Source: Candidatus Woesearchaeota archaeon (GTDB taxonomy: Archaea > Nanobdellota > Nanobdellia > Woesearchaeales > GW2011-AR15). Taken from it: a stretch of DNA of 64,000 bases. The stretch covers positions 1 through 64,000 of the forward strand of contig JAFGRO010000021.1 of assembly GCA_016935095.1 (NCBI GenBank), in the 5' to 3' direction. The notes under the pieces are model-generated. The model made no database searches, had not been told where the DNA came from, and saw only the letters and a list, made by a program, of their open reading frames with translations. Position 1 is the stretch's first letter. Every line of letters starts with the position of its first letter. Positions 17,978-27,756 of the stretch are shown here, in pieces. Position numbers and translations under genes: made by a program.

Positions 17978-19345
17978 TCAAAATCTCTTTAATTTTAATA
18001 AAGCTTTCTTAATTGATGATATCTCTTTGAGTGTTTTGATGATTCTTCTCGGGTGCAGATAAAATCTTAGATATGCTGATTTTTTATAATAATCAAGTTT
18101 CCATCTTTTGAGTTCAGAAAAATTCTTTTTAGATACATTATAATAATCATAATACTGAAAGTCTTCTAAATCAGGCTCGTTTTTAATTATTTCATTATAC
18201 AGGTAAGCTCCAGGCAAAAGGGTTGTTATTGAAAAAGTTGCAGAATCCAGTTTGGAATTTACTGCAAAGTTTATTGTATTTTTTATTTCATTTTCTGTTT
18301 CTCCCGGTGCTCCGATCATAAAATAGCCAAAAGCATAGAGATTAAATTTTTTTATTAGCCTGATTGCATTGAATATTTGCTGGTTTGAGACATTTTTTTT
18401 AAATAAATCATTCCTGATTTTCGGTGAGATTGATTCTATTCCTACTCTTACCTCTTTTAATCCTGATTTTTTCATCCAGAAGAGCATTTCCTTGTCTAAA
18501 GTGTCTGCTCTTGAATTGCATGACCAACAGAACCTTAATCCTGACTTAATAAGAGCCTTACAAAAATCAATCATCCATTTTTTTGAAACTGTCGATGTAT
18601 CGTCCTGAAGATGAAATGCATTAATCCCGTATCTTTTTTTTAATAATCTCAATTCACTAATTATACTATCAGGATTTCGTTTTCTTAGTTTTTTTCCAAA
18701 AAGTTTTTGTAAAGTCGGCTGGCAATAGCTGCAATTGAACAAACATCCTCTTGAACCGATAATTGAAGTTCCCCTTATTTCATTTAAATAGGAAAAATGA
18801 TACCAGTTCTTGATATATTTCCCAAAATCCAGTAAATCAAGCGCCGGAAAAGGCAGTTCATCCAGGTTCTCTATTGGTTTCCTGAAATTGTTTTTTATTA
18901 TTTTATCATCTTTTTTAAACCATAATCCCTTAATTTTTTCAAAATTTTTATTTCCGTAAAATTCATGGATATATTCGGTAAAAGTGATTTCGCCCTCCCC
19001 TAAAATGACCGCATCAACATTATTGTCATTAATCACAGTTTCAGGCAACAGAGTAGGGTGAGGACCCCCTATGACAACATTTGAATTGGATCTTTTTGCA
19101 ATAGAAGCAGTTTTAAGGGCATCGACATACATCATTGTGTCCATGTAAATCCCGACAATATCAGGCCTTGCCTTTTTTAGCTTTGACTCTAGATATTCAA
19201 AAGAAGGATTAAAAGTTGTATCTATAAAATGCAATTCAATATCTTTAATATTATTCCTGAGAAAAGAGGCAATATAAAGAATGCCTAAAGGAGGATCTCC
19301 CGAGGGATATCTCATCCTGGGGAAAATCAGGCAAATTTTTTTCAT
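17978..19345 (-). CDS. B12-binding-type radical SAM protein 3
   Basis: A 455-residue protein. The N-terminal B12-type domain has D-P-P-L-G-I-L-Y-I-A-S-F-L, V-V-I-G-G-P-H-P-T-L-L-P and L-G-E-G-E. The rSAM cluster is C201-x3-C205-x2-C208 (R-G-C-L-F-N-C-S-Y-C), followed by G-I-E-S-I-S and F-M-I-G-A-P-G-E-T. The end has the L-R-F-Y-L-H-P-R-R pattern common in this class. A tandem 17-bp AT-rich repeat (TATGTATTAAATAATTA) lies just downstream at about 17929-17970. Confidence 0.85.
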   Translation of the reverse strand: MKKICLIFPRMRYPSGDPPLGILYIASFLRNNIKDIELHFIDTTFNPSFEYLESKLKKARPDIVGIYMDTMMYVDALKTASIAKRSNSNVVIGGPHPTLLPETVINDNNVDAVILGEGEITFTEYIHEFYGNKNFEKIKGLWFKKDDKIIKNNFRKPIENLDELPFPALDLLDFGKYIKNWYHFSYLNEIRGTSIIGSRGCLFNCSYCQPTLQKLFGKKLRKRNPDSIISELRLLKKRYGINAFHLQDDTSTVSKKWMIDFCKALIKSGLRFCWSCNSRADTLDKEMLFWMKKSGLKEVRVGIESISPKIRNDLFKKNVSNQQIFNAIRLIKKFNLYAFGYFMIGAPGETENEIKNTINFAVNSKLDSATFSITTLLPGAYLYNEIIKNEPDLEDFQYYDYYNVSKKNFSELKRWKLDYYKKSAYLRFYLHPRRIIKTLKEISSIKKALLKLKRF

Positions 19346-19415
19346 TAAGAAGAATGAATATATTACAAATTTATAAATTTATAATGCTTGTCCTGTATGC
19401 ACTTTACTTATAACT

Positions 19416-21125
19416 CTATACCTTTTTTGGCTTAATTAAATAGATCGTGGCATTCATGTAGTAAATGGCAGAGAAATCACCATAAATACCTCTGTCTTTA
19501 AGAGAACATGCAGATAAGGGCAGGTAAGTAAAATCATCAGACAAATCTGGGAATGTTGAATTTATTATATTATATTCTGGGAATCTTTTTAAAAATGAAT
19601 ATTCAACATAATAAAACCCTTCTTTTAATGATGGAGGATAATAGTTGTTGTTATTGAATATATTATTCCAGGAAAAAACCATATCACTATTCACGACTCT
19701 TTGTATACGCGGCAAAAGGCTGGTCGTCGGCTTTTTTTCATAAGATGCCAGGGTCTTTTCAACACAGGAAAGTATATTGGGCATAAATACTGTTTCATAC
19801 TTCGGAAAGTATAATATGGGTGAAAATGAAGAAGCGATGGACAACATAAGTAAAAATACCATAAGAGATATTTGTATGATGCCATGTTTTTTATCACTCA
19901 ACATAGATGCAAACTTATTATATATTAAAGAAGGGAAAATGAATGCGAGTACAAGCCAGATGAGATGGACCCTTAGATTTGACCCATCAGCAGGCTTCCA
20001 TAACATATAGAAACCAAAATAAAACAGGATAATCATAAGAAATAATATAATCTTGTCCCGATAAGTCCTAGCTTTAATTCCGAATATGACAGAAAAGAAA
20101 AATATAGAAAAAATAAGCAGTGGGTGGATGAACCATTCATGCATTAGCTGGCTTTGCATTAATCTTGCATTTATCATAAAAGCTATGGGTGTCCAGCAGC
20201 CCTCTTCAAAATTTGAGATTCTATTTTGCGCAAAAAGAGGGAATATAAATAAAAGGATAAGCAGAACCTGAATGGCAAAAAAGATAATATACTTTTTTGT
20301 TAAACCTTTTTTACATATTAAATAGACAAACAAGAAAAAGCCAAAAACAATCATTTCCTGGCGTGTCATGAACAGTAAATTAAGAAATAAAAAAAAGATT
20401 ATTAAATCAATCAACCGATTATTTCTTAGGTAAATGAAAAAAAATATTAATGATATCAACATAAAAAAGACCTGGGTGTAATTTGAAAATATTGTCTGGC
20501 TGAATAAGAAATAGTCTTTAAAAAAGAGGAACAGAATAAGAGGCAATATAGATGCTTTGAATGATTTTGTTAAAACATATGCAAGAATTATTGTGAGAAA
20601 TGGTATTGAAAATGCAACTAATTTATTTGCAATAAAAATGTTTAATATTGAAGACCCAAATGGAATGAGAAGATATGCATAAAATATAATAAAACCATAA
20701 TAGGGGTAGCCGATAATAGGATGAAATACCCCCTGATTTGAAACCAAATCATAGTCAGGATAGCCAAAATAGCTGTCCCGAAATGCGTTCTGAATAAATT
20801 CGCAAAAATCCAGAGAATCTGTCCATACCTGAAAAAAATAATTTTTTAAGATAATAAATAAATAGACATAATAAACAAGGCAGACAAAAAAAATGATTGA
20901 TGTCAATTTATTTTTTCTGAGCAGCAATATAAGAGAAAGGTTTTTATTTCCTGAAATCTTTTTCTTCAGATACATGAAAAGCCTGTAAAACAACAGGATA
21001 AAACAAAAAATAAAAAGAATATTTACATAATAATAAAATATGACCCTTCCAAAAGGGTTCCTGTCAATATCCTTAATCGGAGAAATTAAGATCAATAAAT
21101 CAATCAGGAATAAGGCAAGATTCAT
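19416..21125 (-). CDS. GT-C-type polytopic membrane protein
   Basis: A 569-residue protein with about 11-13 membrane helices and a C-terminal extracytoplasmic domain of roughly 130 residues. The first outer loop contains W-T-D-S-L-D-F-C-E-F, placed where GT-C enzymes carry their catalytic acidic residue. The layout fits lipid-phosphate-sugar-dependent glycosyltransferases (ArnT/PMT-like), but no family signature is certain. It follows the rSAM gene at 17978 in orientation and is divergent from the SGNH gene. Confidence 0.55.
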   Translation of the reverse strand: MNLALFLIDLLILISPIKDIDRNPFGRVIFYYYVNILFIFCFILLFYRLFMYLKKKISGNKNLSLILLLRKNKLTSIIFFVCLVYYVYLFIILKNYFFQVWTDSLDFCEFIQNAFRDSYFGYPDYDLVSNQGVFHPIIGYPYYGFIIFYAYLLIPFGSSILNIFIANKLVAFSIPFLTIILAYVLTKSFKASILPLILFLFFKDYFLFSQTIFSNYTQVFFMLISLIFFFIYLRNNRLIDLIIFFLFLNLLFMTRQEMIVFGFFLFVYLICKKGLTKKYIIFFAIQVLLILLFIFPLFAQNRISNFEEGCWTPIAFMINARLMQSQLMHEWFIHPLLIFSIFFFSVIFGIKARTYRDKIILFLMIILFYFGFYMLWKPADGSNLRVHLIWLVLAFIFPSLIYNKFASMLSDKKHGIIQISLMVFLLMLSIASSFSPILYFPKYETVFMPNILSCVEKTLASYEKKPTTSLLPRIQRVVNSDMVFSWNNIFNNNNYYPPSLKEGFYYVEYSFLKRFPEYNIINSTFPDLSDDFTYLPLSACSLKDRGIYGDFSAIYYMNATIYLIKPKKV

Positions 21126-21226
21126 TATATACAGGGTATTATATAAGATTTAAATAATTTATTAAAAGAATCAACCATATTAGAACATAGATATCTGACT
21201 TAGCTTCATGAACTAAAAAAAAAATA

Positions 21227-22396
21227 TTGTTTATGGTATCGCTAATTCCTGTCATTATACTATTTCTGTTTATGATATTTTTTTCAATTTCCATAATTAA
21301 AGTTAATTTATTTGATTATAAAACAACATATTTCGATATTAAAAATGATCTTGAAAATATTATGGTTATTAATGAGAGCATTATTATTACAAAGAATTCT
21401 GTGAATTTCAATAATTATAATAGCGCAGGAAGCAATAACCAAGGTTTGCAAGAAATTGACTATGACAATAAAGGCTTAGTGTATGTATTCGGTGCTGCTT
21501 CTGTTGTTGCACCTACCTATAACGCTTCTTTTCCATACTACCTTGAAGAATATATGAATAAAAATAACAGAAATATCAAAATTGTAAATCTCGGAATGGA
21601 GGGTATATACTCAGACATTATTAAAACCAGAATCGCCTCATCTCTGAATAACAACATTCTTCCTGAATTGATCATCCCTTATTGCGGCCATAATGATTAT
21701 GACAGGATCTACTGGGCTTATGTTAAAGGAAAGATGAACATAATAAGTAAGCTCTTTCCTAACGATCTTATTGAAAAGCTTGAAAAAAGGAACATGGAGC
21801 AAAGATTTAACCAAATGCAAACAGACAATGAAAAATTGGCTCCTAAATATGTTCCAGTCTTCTCAAATATTGATGGAATTATTGAACCAAACATTAAAAA
21901 ATATCTACAGATGATAGGTATCCTAAGGTTAAATCAGGAATATTTTAACAGTTACAATAGACTTATCCTGGACCATTATTCTAAGAATATCGTTGCTATC
22001 ATAAGAAGTGCAAAGGAAAAAAAAATACCCCGCCTAATTGTGACACCGATCAGCAACCTCGAAGCTGAACCTTTTGGGATAAATAAGGCTACTCTACACT
22101 TGTACAGGCAGGGACTTAAAGAAAATGATTATAATAGAAGGATAAAATATCTTACAGATGCAAAGGACAGTGAGATATTCAGCTATCAACTGAGAGCAAA
22201 ATCAGACCTTTCTTTATTCCTTAATTCAATTAATGAAAGCAGAGTATATGTCCTTGACCTAAAAAAGGAACTTATGAATGACAAATTTAATTTCAGCTAT
22301 GACAATTTCTATGATTATGTCCACCTACGGCCTGCAGCTCACAAAAAGATTTCATTGATCCTGGGAAGCTATATCCTTGAAAGAAAAATAATATAA
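21227..22396 (+). CDS. Membrane-anchored SGNH/GDSL hydrolase-like protein
   Basis: A 389-residue protein with one N-terminal membrane helix and an extracytoplasmic SGNH-type domain. The expected blocks are present: block I F-G-A-A-S with candidate nucleophile Ser92, the block II Gly in V-N-L-G-M-E-G, block III G-H-N-D near residue 165, and block V F-Y-D-Y-V-H-L near residue 365. SGNH proteins at surface-glycan loci often add or remove acyl groups, so that role is inferred. Five plus-strand genes follow with short gaps or overlaps. Confidence 0.7.
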   Translation: MFMVSLIPVIILFLFMIFFSISIIKVNLFDYKTTYFDIKNDLENIMVINESIIITKNSVNFNNYNSAGSNNQGLQEIDYDNKGLVYVFGAASVVAPTYNASFPYYLEEYMNKNNRNIKIVNLGMEGIYSDIIKTRIASSLNNNILPELIIPYCGHNDYDRIYWAYVKGKMNIISKLFPNDLIEKLEKRNMEQRFNQMQTDNEKLAPKYVPVFSNIDGIIEPNIKKYLQMIGILRLNQEYFNSYNRLILDHYSKNIVAIIRSAKEKKIPRLIVTPISNLEAEPFGINKATLHLYRQGLKENDYNRRIKYLTDAKDSEIFSYQLRAKSDLSLFLNSINESRVYVLDLKKELMNDKFNFSYDNFYDYVHLRPAAHKKISLILGSYILERKII

Positions 22397-22427
22397 TGTA
22401 GAAAGAGTTCTTCTAATATCATTGACA

Positions 22428-23792
22428 ATGAAACAGATCTTAATCCTGGAGCCGCTGCTGAATACATATTACAACAGTCTATTTTTCAAAAGCAGGGAAC
22501 CCCATATCTCGACCTTGAGGGCAATTACGTTACTAAAAAAAGAATTTGATGTAGTATTTCTTGATTTTAAGACAGATAATGTATCAAAGAAGTCTTTACA
22601 TAAGGAAATAATTAATAGCAAGTATCTGTTTATTAATGTGAAATCCTATAATTTAAAATTATCAACTGAAATAATTGCTGAATCAATTAAATTAAATAAA
22701 GAGTTAATAATATTTGCATTCGGGCAATATGCTGAATATAATCCGGAATTTTTTTTTGAAAAATCATCAAAAATCCATGTAATTATAGGAGAATTATATG
22801 AATTTGCAGCAAGGTTCTGCTATCTTCAGAAAGAAAATAATAATATTACATTTAATAGTATTGAAAAAAGTAAATCTTCTATGGATATGGATCAGATTCC
22901 TAAAATAGATCTTCTGGAAATGAAAAAAAGGGATTATTATACTGTATATCCTCTTAAGACTATTAAGAAATACAAATGGGCTTTTATGAACCTTAGCGAG
23001 GGATGCCCTCATAACTGTGTTTTCTGTTCACAGGCGCTAAGGATCTCGCATGGGAAGAGCATCAGGAACTTTTCAGAAAAAGAAGCCATTGACAGGATAA
23101 TAAGAGTATTAGATTCAGGATTCAATGCAATAAGGTTTATTGATGATGACTTTTTAGCTAATAGAGAATTTGTTCAAAACCTGTGTAAGAGACTAATTAG
23201 AAGCAATCTTGATTTCAGGTGGATGGCACAGGTACGCGCAGACAAGATTGACAAGACTACAATTGCACTGATGAAAAAGGCAGGCTGTGAGTACCTGAAT
23301 TTTGGGATAGAGTCAGCCTCTGATAGTGTTCTTAAAATCTTAAAAAAGGGCGAAACTATAAAACAGATGAAAAACGCAGCAATATTATGCAGAAAAGAAA
23401 AGATGCTTTTTGTTGCATATTTCATGATAGGCTCTCCCACCGAGACTATTAGTGATATTAATAATAGTATTAATCTTTCTTTTGAATTGAAACCAGATAT
23501 GCTTCAGGTATGTTATTTTACATCTTATGAAGGATCTGTCTTCTACTTAAAAAATAAAAAGAAGATCAGCTCAAGCATCAATCAGCAAAAATTCCACTAT
23601 TTTGATATCTGCCATAATTTCAGCAAGGTTCCAAACAGGATTTTGATGAAAATATGGAAAAGATGGTATCTTTGGTATTACTTGAATAATATACTAAAAA
23701 TAATAAGGATTCTAATTCTAACGTATCTTTTTTACCCCAGAAGAGTATTTGATTTAATTAAGCTTTGCATAAATATTAGAAAAAAAAAATGA
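22428..23792 (+). CDS. B12-binding-type radical SAM protein 4
   Basis: About 455 residues; the ATG at 22428 is preferred over the TTG two codons upstream. The N-terminal domain is a diverged B12-type Rossmann fold lacking the usual G-G-x-H-P-T segment (A-F-G-Q-Y-A-E-Y instead). The rSAM motif is C193-x3-C197-x2-C200 (E-G-C-P-H-N-C-V-F-C), followed by F-I-D-D-D-F-L, G-I-E-S-A-S-D and F-M-I-G-S-P-T-E. It overlaps the next gene by ATGA. Confidence 0.82.
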   Translation: MKQILILEPLLNTYYNSLFFKSREPHISTLRAITLLKKEFDVVFLDFKTDNVSKKSLHKEIINSKYLFINVKSYNLKLSTEIIAESIKLNKELIIFAFGQYAEYNPEFFFEKSSKIHVIIGELYEFAARFCYLQKENNNITFNSIEKSKSSMDMDQIPKIDLLEMKKRDYYTVYPLKTIKKYKWAFMNLSEGCPHNCVFCSQALRISHGKSIRNFSEKEAIDRIIRVLDSGFNAIRFIDDDFLANREFVQNLCKRLIRSNLDFRWMAQVRADKIDKTTIALMKKAGCEYLNFGIESASDSVLKILKKGETIKQMKNAAILCRKEKMLFVAYFMIGSPTETISDINNSINLSFELKPDMLQVCYFTSYEGSVFYLKNKKKISSSINQQKFHYFDICHNFSKVPNRILMKIWKRWYLWYYLNNILKIIRILILTYLFYPRRVFDLIKLCINIRKKK

Positions 23793-24541
23793 TAATTAAA
23801 AAACTGAATAAAAAAGTCGATATAAAAGCATTGCCCTCATTGTATCTTCTTTTTTTAATAATTACTATTGTATATTCATTTTTACAGGAAAAGGTTATAA
23901 TAATCATTCAAAATATTAAATTATTATATCTAATTCTGTTTTTCATTGGATGTTATATCAGTGCCTTTGCATCAATTATCACATCAAGTAAAAGACCAAT
24001 AAAAATTAATTTTATAAAGAGTATTTTTAATGAAGCAGAAGAGGAAATATCATTTGAAAAAAACAGGTTTAGTATTCCCGAGTTAATTTCATTGTTAATC
24101 CTGCTCGCAACCGCATTCATTGTAATAATTGACATATTGAATCAATGGCTTCTGCTAACATTCATAGGGGTGCTTGGACTTAGTTTTACATTTCTAAAAA
24201 ATAATAACTGGAAGACTATTGGAAAAAGCATTATTCGCTATTTGCTTGAAATTCCCAAACTATATTTTTTATTTCAATTGATTAACATTACTTCAAATCT
24301 TGCTGTAATCCTCTTTATCATCTCAATCGCAAGCATTTTTTATTATATTATTCCAAGAGGTATTTTTCTTCTTGAAATATATGTTGCAGTCCTGTTTTTT
24401 GTGTTAGGATTCAATATGGAAGTGTATTTGTTGTTTATAATTTTCGCCAGAGTAGTTGGTTCCATTTTTATATTAGCACCATATTTATTATTCATATTAA
24501 AAAATCATTTAAGAATATGGCAATACAAAGACAAAAGATAG
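23789..24541 (+). CDS. Polytopic membrane protein, unrecognised
   Basis: A 250-residue protein with about seven or eight predicted membrane segments and a charged cytoplasmic loop at about residues 65-95 (E-A-E-E-E-I-S-F-E). The size and layout loosely resemble UbiA-type prenyltransferases, but the N-D-x-x-D motif is missing, so that name is not used. Its ATG overlaps the rSAM stop (ATGA) and its end overlaps the DegT-like gene by 25 bases. The tight coupling suggests a shared pathway. Confidence 0.55.
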   Translation: MIIKKLNKKVDIKALPSLYLLFLIITIVYSFLQEKVIIIIQNIKLLYLILFFIGCYISAFASIITSSKRPIKINFIKSIFNEAEEEISFEKNRFSIPELISLLILLATAFIVIIDILNQWLLLTFIGVLGLSFTFLKNNNWKTIGKSIIRYLLEIPKLYFLFQLINITSNLAVILFIISIASIFYYIIPRGIFLLEIYVAVLFFVLGFNMEVYLLFIIFARVVGSIFILAPYLLFILKNHLRIWQYKDKR

Positions 24542-25722
24542 ATTATCCAGGATTTAGGTCAGAAAGGATATTCAGGAATACAGAAAAGATAGAGTCAAAT
24601 GTTATAAATCTTATCAAAAAAAGGCTTAATCTTAAGACTGCAGAATTAATTATTACCAGTTCTGCAAGGGATTCCATATTTTATATATTAAGAGAACTAA
24701 AGAGAATAATAAAAAAAAAAAAAGTAATGATTGCTTCCTTTAATTTCAGCCTGATGTCGCATATAATAAGAAAAAGCGGGCTTGAACCTGTCTATGTTGA
24801 TGTAGATATAAATACGTTTAATATTTCTGAAAACGACCTAAAAGAAAAGATTGACCCTGAATGCGGAATTGCAATAATAACACATATACTTGGAAACCCT
24901 GTTGAATTATCAGTCATTAGAATGTTACAAAAGAGAGGAATTATTGTCATTGAGGACTGCGCGCATTCATTTGATGCTCAATTCTCTTATAATAAGGATA
25001 ATAAAAACAAATTTGTAAAAACAGGATGCTGTGGGGATATTGCTGTCTTCAGTTTTAATTATACAAAGCCATTGAATTCAATATATGGTGCTGCTATTGG
25101 CATTAATAATAGCTCACTAAAAAGATCAATCTTGCTGAATAATTCATATAAATGTATAAAAAGAACATCTTTTTTATGTGAAATTAAATTGTATTTAAAA
25201 TCCCTTATCACTTATTTTCTTTTATCAACTCCTTTATTTGATATGTTCACATGGCAGGTTAATAGATTTATCTTTAGAACAATGGAAGGATTTGATATAA
25301 TTGATTATTTTTCACGTGACAATCAAGTCTATATGCCAAAACAAATTAAGAAAATGAATAAAATATCTCTATTAATTCTTGAAAATAATATTAAAAAATT
25401 TGATAGCAAATTAAAAAAAATATCATTGATAAGAAAAGAATACAGTACAAGGCTTAGAGAAGAAAAAATACAAAAAGGAAGTATAAAAACAGGATATCTT
25501 TATGCTTTACTTGTTAAAGATAAAAATAAATCAAAGAAAATATTGATAAAATTTGGAATAGACATAAAAACAGGATATTGCAGAGACATCTCAAAATCAG
25601 AATGTAATATGTCTGCCTTCCTTGAGAAGCATATGATATATCTTCCATTTTACCAATCACTTGACCTGGAAAAGATAGAAAAAATAACAGGGATAATTAA
25701 AGAGATAAATCTGGCACTTTAA
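24517..25722 (+). CDS. DegT/DnrJ/EryC1-type PLP aminotransferase
   Basis: A 401-residue sugar-aminotransferase-like protein. Motifs: D-Y-P-G-F-R near the start, P-V-Y-V-D-V-D-I-N-T-F, T-H-I-L-G-N-P, E-D-C-A-H-S-F-D-A, and S-F-N-Y-T-K-P-L with Lys184 as the PLP lysine. The usual G-E-G-G after the lysine is replaced by S-I-Y-G-A-A. The family usually transfers an amino group to a nucleotide-linked keto sugar, so an amino sugar for the surface glycan is inferred. The next rSAM gene begins one base after its stop. Confidence 0.82.
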   Translation: MAIQRQKIDYPGFRSERIFRNTEKIESNVINLIKKRLNLKTAELIITSSARDSIFYILRELKRIIKKKKVMIASFNFSLMSHIIRKSGLEPVYVDVDINTFNISENDLKEKIDPECGIAIITHILGNPVELSVIRMLQKRGIIVIEDCAHSFDAQFSYNKDNKNKFVKTGCCGDIAVFSFNYTKPLNSIYGAAIGINNSSLKRSILLNNSYKCIKRTSFLCEIKLYLKSLITYFLLSTPLFDMFTWQVNRFIFRTMEGFDIIDYFSRDNQVYMPKQIKKMNKISLLILENNIKKFDSKLKKISLIRKEYSTRLREEKIQKGSIKTGYLYALLVKDKNKSKKILIKFGIDIKTGYCRDISKSECNMSAFLEKHMIYLPFYQSLDLEKIEKITGIIKEINLAL

Positions 25723-25723
25723 A

Positions 25724-27226
25724 ATGAAAGGGAAAATAAATATTCTTTTGATAAGCCCGATAGCAGGGATTCATGATTTTTTATATAAGAACATTCCTCT
25801 TCCTCTGCTAGCAATATGCAGGAATATTGACCTGGAAAAATATAATATTATTATCATTGACCAGAAGTTTTCAGGCTGGAAAAAAAGACTAAAATATGTC
25901 TTGAAAAAAAGAAAGATTCTACTTGCAGGTATTACTGCGCTAACAGGATATCAGCTGAAATTTGGAATATTGATCGCTGGATATATCAGGAAGCATAGAC
26001 CAGACATTAAGATCGTATTTGGTGGGATTCATCCAACATCAACTCCAGAAATTTGTCTCAAAGAAGACTATATTGACTATATTGTTCTTGGCGAGGCAGA
26101 GGAAATATTTCCAAGACTTGTTGAATGTCTTGCAAAGAATAAAAATCCTGTAGGAATAAAGGGCATCGGCTACAAGGATAAAAATAAAAAAATTATCATT
26201 AATGAAGAAAAAGAATTTATTAATCTGGATAATCTTGCTGATCTTCCTTACAACCTTATTAATATGAAAAGATATATCAGCCATATCGGCAGGAGGGAGT
26301 TTTATATTGAGGGAGCCAGAGGTTGTCCATATAACTGCAGCTTCTGCTATAATACTATATATAATAGAAGGATACGAAGAGCAATCTCTCCTGAAAAGAT
26401 CATTTCAAACATGAAGCATCTTTTATTAAACTATGGAATAGATAATTTTTTTATTATAGATGACAGCTTTTTTGTCTCCAAAAAAAGGGTTTTTAAATTC
26501 TGCAGATTAATAAAAGAAAACAGGCTTGCCATTAATTGGAGTTGCGAGGCCAATTATTGCTCAATAAAGAGTCTTGATAATGATGTAATAAAAGAATTGA
26601 TAAGTTCAGGGATGAGCTGGATTGCAGTAGGTGTTGAAAGCGGCTCAGAAGGAATTCGCAGGAAACTAAATAAGCATATTGACAACAGTGAACTTATTGA
26701 ATTCAACAGGAAAATCAGTAAATACAATTTAAAGATCAGGTATAATTTCATGACAGGCATTGCTTTTGAAGAAGAAGAAGACCTGCATAAGACAATCACC
26801 CTAATAAAAATACTTCTAAGCGATAATCCGAATGCCATGATCCAGCCGATCTATATCACTGTGCCATTCCCAAAAACCAGATATTTTGACCAGTGTAAAA
26901 AGTACGGCTTAAAAGTACCAAAAACACTTGCTGAGTGGAGTAAATATGATTCTTATAGGGCAAGAGAATTTCTGCCATGGATCAGCGGCAAAAAAGGAGA
27001 TGTATCTGAATTTCTTATGTATATCTCCTATTTTATTGACTTGAAAATTGAGCACCACATATCTGATTCAGCTATAGGAAAGGTATTAAAATTAATATGT
27101 AAAGTATATAATCCTTTTGCAAGATTTAGGTTCAATAATTTTTACTATTCATTTTTTTTTGAAAAATGGTTAATCAAGGAAATAAACAAAATGCAGCTGT
27201 CAGCAATTGAGAATAAATTAATATAG
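25724..27226 (+). CDS. B12-binding-type radical SAM protein 5
   Basis: A 500-residue protein. B12-type domain with G-I-T-A-L-T-G, V-F-G-G-I-H-P-T-S and V-L-G-E-A-E; rSAM motif C201-x3-C205-x2-C208 (R-G-C-P-Y-N-C-S-F-C); then F-I-I-D-D-S-F-F and G-V-E-S-G-S-E. The C-terminal region matches the 16444 product (L-P-W, F-A-R-F-R-F-N-N). It closes the plus-strand run hydrolase, rSAM, membrane protein, aminotransferase, rSAM. Confidence 0.85.
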   Translation: MKGKINILLISPIAGIHDFLYKNIPLPLLAICRNIDLEKYNIIIIDQKFSGWKKRLKYVLKKRKILLAGITALTGYQLKFGILIAGYIRKHRPDIKIVFGGIHPTSTPEICLKEDYIDYIVLGEAEEIFPRLVECLAKNKNPVGIKGIGYKDKNKKIIINEEKEFINLDNLADLPYNLINMKRYISHIGRREFYIEGARGCPYNCSFCYNTIYNRRIRRAISPEKIISNMKHLLLNYGIDNFFIIDDSFFVSKKRVFKFCRLIKENRLAINWSCEANYCSIKSLDNDVIKELISSGMSWIAVGVESGSEGIRRKLNKHIDNSELIEFNRKISKYNLKIRYNFMTGIAFEEEEDLHKTITLIKILLSDNPNAMIQPIYITVPFPKTRYFDQCKKYGLKVPKTLAEWSKYDSYRAREFLPWISGKKGDVSEFLMYISYFIDLKIEHHISDSAIGKVLKLICKVYNPFARFRFNNFYYSFFFEKWLIKEINKMQLSAIENKLI

Positions 27227-27253
27227 ATACATGAAAGAGAAGTCATATATGTC

Positions 27254-27658
27254 TCAGGTGCAATTATAGTCGATGGTTACATCAGTCTCTCCATATGGCA
27301 TGTCAACACGTTTCCTTATATGCTGAACTGACCTTGGTAATAAAGATAAATTAAATGTGTAATTTTCCTCCTCCACTTTAATATTAAAAAGGCAGAATTT
27401 ATCAGATTTGAATAAATTTACCACCTTGAATCTTACATACACATCTGAGTCATCATCTTCAAAATCAACATCTGGTATAAATATCTGCTCGGTGCTCATT
27501 CTTCTATCAAACATAAGGAGCGGGTCAATGTTAATTCCTTCAGGAAAATATTTGGTCCAGGTATTTACAATAATAAATGACACAAGAACCAGAATTGCAA
27601 TAATCTCATAGATATTTCCTTCTCTCAGAAAATGATTTTTCTTTTTTTTTTTAAGCAT
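27254..27658 (-). CDS. Small membrane-anchored extracytoplasmic protein, unknown
   Basis: A 134-residue protein with a basic start (L-K-K-K-K-K), one membrane helix (residues about 17-33), and a beta-rich outer domain of about 95 residues. The outer part has N-Y-T, N-L-S and a terminal N-C-T, all possible N-glycosylation sequons. No family recognised. It lies 98 bases after the GT-C gene in the same orientation and may be its partner. Confidence 0.5.
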   Translation of the reverse strand: MLKKKKKNHFLREGNIYEIIAILVLVSFIIVNTWTKYFPEGINIDPLLMFDRRMSTEQIFIPDVDFEDDDSDVYVRFKVVNLFKSDKFCLFNIKVEEENYTFNLSLLPRSVQHIRKRVDMPYGETDVTIDYNCT

Positions 27659-27756
27659 GTTCTTCTTGATTCTATTTAATAAAAAACATAGATAAGAATA
27701 AAAATATTTTTATGTATTTTATATTTATTACTTTTTCCTTAATAGAGCTACGTTTA

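Noticed and set aside
23789-24541. UbiA-type prenyltransferase
   Set aside because: Size and helices fit loosely, but the Asp-rich motifs are missing.
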